DNA from: Sinorhizobium sp. 6-70
Lineage (GTDB): Bacteria; Pseudomonadota; Alphaproteobacteria; Rhizobiales; Rhizobiaceae
DNA: 64,000 nucleotides
Direction of reading: 5' to 3'
Assembly: GCF_030124375.1 (NCBI RefSeq)
Contig: NZ_JASKLS010000017.1
Span: 62,001 to 126,000 of the forward strand
The translations under genes and the position numbers were made by a program. Positions 61,089 through 64,000 of the stretch are shown one piece after another. The stretch's first letter is position 1, and every line of letters starts with the position of its first letter. The notes beneath the pieces were generated by a model. That model was not told the DNA's origin, did not search any database, and saw nothing but the letters and a program-made list of their open reading frames with translations.

Positions 61089-62197
61089 TACGTGCCCGTG
61101 CGCGCCAGTTCGCCGGTGGGTATTTCGACCCTCCGCTTGACTTCCGGCAGCGCCTCGTCCTTGCGGAAGAGCTTCCATTTGGTCGGCCTGAAGGCGATGC
61201 GGGCGTGATCGGCGGCGGTCGCGCGTTCCGGCGGCAGCTCGATCTCCACGGGCGGGTGCGTGCGGCCGAGATCGAGTTCGAGATGGCGCGTTCCGGCCAC
61301 GCGGCGGCTGCCGGTCACGAGGCCAGCCAGACAGCCGCCGCAGCCATCGATGAGCTCGATGTCATGCGGGCGGAAGTAGAGGGTCGCCGAACCGTCGGGT
61401 TCGCTCGCTGCGCGCAATCCGATCGGTCGGTCTTCGAACCAGATTTCGCCACTGGAAAGCGTCACGTTGAGGCAATTGGACTGGCCGATGAAGCCGTAGA
61501 CGAAAGGCGAGACCGGATAGTCGTAGATTTCGTCGGGGGTTCCGACCTGTTCGATCGCGCCATTGCTCATCACGACGATGCGGTCGGCCAGTTCCAGAGC
61601 TTCCTCCTGGTCGTGGGTGACGAAGATCGTGGTGTGGCCGGTTCGGTCGTGGATTTCCCTGAGCCAGCGTCTCAACTCCTTGCGCACCTGGGCGTCGAGC
61701 GCTCCGAAGGGCTCGTCGAGCAGCAGCACGTTGGGCTCGACCGCCATGGCGCGCGCGAGCGCCACGCGCTGGCGCTGGCCGCCGGAGAGCTGGGCCGGAT
61801 AGCGCTTTTCGAGGCCGGAGAGCTGCACGAGATCGAGCAGATCGAGGGCCCGGCGGCGGATTTCGGCGGCCGGCGGCCGACGGTTGGCAGGCCGTACCTT
61901 CAGCCCGAAGGCGACGTTGTCAAGCACCGTCATGTGCCGGAAGAGGGCATAGTGCTGGAAGACGAAACCGATGTTTCGTTCCTGCACGCTCTTTTTCGAT
62001 GCATCCTCGTCGCCGAAGAAGATCATGCCTCCGGTCGGGCTCTCGAGCCCGGCGACGAGCCGCAGCAACGTGGTCTTTCCCGAGCCGGACGGGCCGAGCA
62101 AGGCGATCAGTTCGCCGGACCGGATGTCGAGCGACACGTCGTCGAGCGCCGGGAAGCGGCCGAATTCCTTGCGTATGTTCTGGACGCGGACTTCCAT
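61088..62197 (-). CDS. cysA: Sulfate/thiosulfate ABC transporter ATPase
   Basis: The 369-residue protein has Walker A GPSGSGKTT, signature LSGGQRQR, Walker B LLLDEP and an intact H-loop (FVTHDQEEA), followed by a TOBE-like regulatory domain (YFRPHDIEL) characteristic of CysA. It powers sulfate or thiosulfate uptake with CysT and CysW. It starts 15 bases after the cysW stop and is coupled to the oxidase gene downstream. Confidence 0.95.
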   Translation of the reverse strand: MEVRVQNIRKEFGRFPALDDVSLDIRSGELIALLGPSGSGKTTLLRLVAGLESPTGGMIFFGDEDASKKSVQERNIGFVFQHYALFRHMTVLDNVAFGLKVRPANRRPPAAEIRRRALDLLDLVQLSGLEKRYPAQLSGGQRQRVALARAMAVEPNVLLLDEPFGALDAQVRKELRRWLREIHDRTGHTTIFVTHDQEEALELADRIVVMSNGAIEQVGTPDEIYDYPVSPFVYGFIGQSNCLNVTLSSGEIWFEDRPIGLRAASEPDGSATLYFRPHDIELIDGCGGCLAGLVTGSRRVAGTRHLELDLGRTHPPVEIELPPERATAADHARIAFRPTKWKLFRKDEALPEVKRRVEIPTGELARTGT

Positions 62198-62212
62198 GGA
62201 TGTCTGGACCTT

Positions 62213-63100
62213 TCAATGCCTGCGGCTGGCAGCGATCTCGTCGCTGTATCGAAGTTCAAGTGCCGTCTTCAGGACGAGCGTTACCAGCGCCAGGAGCGCA
62301 AGGAGCGCCGCCACTGCAAAGGCGGCGACGAAATTGTACTCATTATAGAGGATTTCCACCTGCAACGGCATGGTGTTCGTTTGGCCGCGAATATGGCCGG
62401 AAACGACGGAGACGGCACCGAACTCACCCATGGCGCGGGCGTTGCAGAGAAGCACGCCGTAAAGCAGGCCCCATTTGATGTTGGGCAGCGTCACATGCCA
62501 GAAGGTTTGCCAGCCGGTGGCGCCGAGCGACAATGCCGCTTCCTCGTCGCTGGTCCCCTGTTCCTGCATCAGCGGGATGAGTTCGCGCGCGACGAAGGGG
62601 AAGGTGACGAAGACAGTTGCAAGCACCAGCGCGGGCACGGCAAAGAGGATCTGGATACCGTAGCTTTGCAGGATCGGGCCGAGCAGGCTGTGCGACCCGA
62701 AGAGCAGCACGAAGACAAGGCCCGAAATCACGGGCGACACCGAGAAGGGCAGGTCGATCAGGGTCGTCAGGAACGCCTTGCCCTTGAACTCGAACTTGGC
62801 GATCGCCCAGGCGGCCGCCACCCCGAAGACGAGATTGAGCGGCACGGCGATCGCGGCAACCAGCAACGTCAGGCGAATGGCGGAAAAGGTCTCCGCATCA
62901 CGCAGCGCCGAGAGGAACTCTGCCGGTCCCTTGCGGAACGCCTCGATAAACACCGTGGCAAGCGGCAGCAGCAGGAAAAGTGCGACGAAACCGAGAGCAA
63001 CGACGATCAGCGTCATGCGTGCGAACCGCGTCTCCGAGGTCGCCGCCCTGACCAGATTTGACGGCGCCGCAATCGACGCAGAACCGACATCATGCGCCAT
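62213..63100 (-). CDS. cysW: Sulfate ABC transporter permease CysW
   Basis: The 295-residue protein has six membrane segments and the CysW family pattern, with FIEAFRKGPAEFLSALRDAETFSAIRLTL near the N-terminus and the EAA loop DEEAALSLGATGWQTFWHVTLPNIKWG, then GEFGAVSVVSGHI. It forms half of the sulfate channel. Its start lies inside the cysT coding sequence (11-base overlap). Confidence 0.95.
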   Translation of the reverse strand: MAHDVGSASIAAPSNLVRAATSETRFARMTLIVVALGFVALFLLLPLATVFIEAFRKGPAEFLSALRDAETFSAIRLTLLVAAIAVPLNLVFGVAAAWAIAKFEFKGKAFLTTLIDLPFSVSPVISGLVFVLLFGSHSLLGPILQSYGIQILFAVPALVLATVFVTFPFVARELIPLMQEQGTSDEEAALSLGATGWQTFWHVTLPNIKWGLLYGVLLCNARAMGEFGAVSVVSGHIRGQTNTMPLQVEILYNEYNFVAAFAVAALLALLALVTLVLKTALELRYSDEIAASRRH

Positions 63101-63947
63101 AACCGTATCTCCGTCTGCTCCAGGACTGGATCGTGTTGATGACCAGCAGCATGATGAAAGAAAGGAGCAGCATCACCGCGGCAATCGCCGTTGCCGCCGG
63201 ATAGTTGAACTCCTCCAGGCGAATGATGATCAGGAGCGGCGCGATCTCCGAGACGTAAGGCAGGTTACCGGCGATGAAGATGACGGAGCCGTATTCGCCG
63301 ACGCCACGTGCAAAGGCGAGTGCGAAGCCCGTCAGCCCGGCCGGAAGAAGGCCGGGCAGCAGAACGCGGCTGATCGTCTGAAAGCGGCTGGCGCCAAGCG
63401 TTGCGGCCGCCTCCTCCACCTCCTTGTCGATTTCCTCCATGATCGGCTGAACCGTTCTGACCACGAAGGGCAGGCCGACGAAGACGAGCGCCACGACGAT
63501 GCCGGCGGGCGTGAAGGCGATCTTGATGCCAAGGGGCGCGAGAAGCGAACCGATCCAGCCGTTCGGTGCATAGAGCGCCGTCAGCGCAATGCCGGCAACC
63601 GCGGTCGGTAGCGCGAATGGCAGATCGACCATGGCGTCGATGACGCGCTTTCCGGGAAACCGGTAGCGAACGAGCACCCAGGCAAGCACGACGCCAAAAA
63701 CGAGATTGATGACGGCGGCCACGAAAGCGGTGCCGAAGCTGATCGTCAACGCATTGACGGTCCGCTCGTCAGAGGCGAGCGCGAAGAATTTAGACCAGCC
63801 AAGGCCGCTCGAGCGCCAGATGAGGCCTGAAAGCGGAATGAGTACGATGAGGGTGAGCCATGTCAGGGTGACGCCGAGCGCCAATCCGAAACCCGGAATG
63901 ACGCTCGGCTGCCGAAACTGCCATCGCCTGCTGCTGCGAAAGGCCAT
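63090..63947 (-). CDS. cysT: Sulfate ABC transporter permease CysT
   Basis: The 285-residue protein has six membrane segments. It carries the CysT patterns PGFGLALGVTLTWL, LVRYRFPGKRVIDAMVDLPFALPTAVAGI, the EAA loop EVEEAAATLGASRFQTISRVLLP, and RGVGEYGSVIFIAGN. It is the partner channel subunit of CysW. Only six bases separate its ATG from the stop of the binding-protein gene. Confidence 0.95.
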   Translation of the reverse strand: MAFRSSRRWQFRQPSVIPGFGLALGVTLTWLTLIVLIPLSGLIWRSSGLGWSKFFALASDERTVNALTISFGTAFVAAVINLVFGVVLAWVLVRYRFPGKRVIDAMVDLPFALPTAVAGIALTALYAPNGWIGSLLAPLGIKIAFTPAGIVVALVFVGLPFVVRTVQPIMEEIDKEVEEAAATLGASRFQTISRVLLPGLLPAGLTGFALAFARGVGEYGSVIFIAGNLPYVSEIAPLLIIIRLEEFNYPAATAIAAVMLLLSFIMLLVINTIQSWSRRRYGYGA

Positions 63948-63953
63948 GAAAAA

Positions 63954-64000
63954 TCATTGTCCCGGCTTGTAGATCTGGTCGAAAATTCCGCCGTCGGCGA
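63954..64000 (-). CDS. sbp: Sulfate-binding protein, C-terminal end only
   Basis: Reading leftward from the window edge gives ADGGIFDQIYKPGQ followed by TGA. This is the usual C-terminus of periplasmic sulfate-binding proteins (GG-x-FDQIY). It lies directly upstream of cysT, the standard order. Everything before these residues is outside the window. Confidence 0.82.
   Translation of the reverse strand, partial: ADGGIFDQIYKPGQ

Noticed and set aside
61205..63061. 618-codon rightward open frame opposite cysA and cysW
   Set aside because: It is a shadow of two ABC-transporter genes with intact motifs.

Overview
The window is GC-rich, densely coded DNA from an alphaproteobacterium of the Rhizobiales, most likely Sinorhizobium/Ensifer. 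The evidence is the gene content and the rhizobial palindromic intergenic mosaic repeats at 7319-7465, 33126-33237, 58501-58546 and 59061-59141. The combination of nitrate assimilation, gluconokinase, leucine catabolism, an Xre/RES pair and cysTWA recalls the pSymB chromid of S. meliloti. That placement is inference from remembered gene content. No rRNA, tRNA, CRISPR array, prophage or insertion sequence was recognised.

Layout. 1-1722: a cut-off sugar-phosphate isomerase/epimerase and a Gfo/Idh/MocA oxidoreductase. 1829-8437: a leftward moxR-DUF58-DUF4381-batA-batB/TPR-batD operon. 8521-10852: a genuine formylglycine-generating enzyme (both catalytic cysteines present) with an exported HAD phosphatase, accompanied by an unassigned GTWAC-N-GTWAC motif. 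11039-13265: a small helical protein and a TPR membrane protein. 13494-15658: an NfeD protease/stomatin pair. 15655-21459: a leftward quinate/shikimate catabolic operon with a TRAP transporter, and a divergent TetR gene whose likely operator lies inside the operon promoter. 22509-29226: alcohol dehydrogenase, Nudix hydrolase and an RND efflux pair.

29261-42563 is the complete nitrate assimilation block, all leftward: nasT and nasS (sensor and antiterminator), then nrtA-nrtB-fused nrtC/D-nirB-nirD-nasA-cysG. The 340-base leader before nrtA carries a sigma-54 promoter, two hairpins with A1/G4 loops of the ANTAR-target type, and an intrinsic terminator, so NasT antitermination can be read from the sequence. 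CysG has lost the distal part of its methyltransferase half.

42787-48890 holds a cytoplasmic-type HtrA protease, then the most unusual locus: a leftward Xre regulator, a BTAD/TPR regulator, a 72-residue protein with a strong ribosome site, YcaO and TfuA, followed by a 78-residue protein. This looks like an uncharacterised YcaO-TfuA peptide- or protein-backbone modification system. 49036-50839: Lrp/LysE exporter pair and gluconokinase.

51171-58050 is a rightward leucine/isovalerate operon (isovaleryl-CoA dehydrogenase, methylcrotonyl-CoA carboxylase, RidA, HMG-CoA lyase, methylglutaconyl-CoA hydratase-like). 58129-59060 is an Xre/RES toxin-antitoxin module with palindromic repeats between and after the genes. 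59156-64000 is a leftward sulfate-uptake operon (sbp-cysT-cysW-cysA) translationally coupled to a FAD-linked oxidase and followed by an L-2-amino-thiazoline-4-carboxylate hydrolase-like gene, which suggests organic sulfur use.
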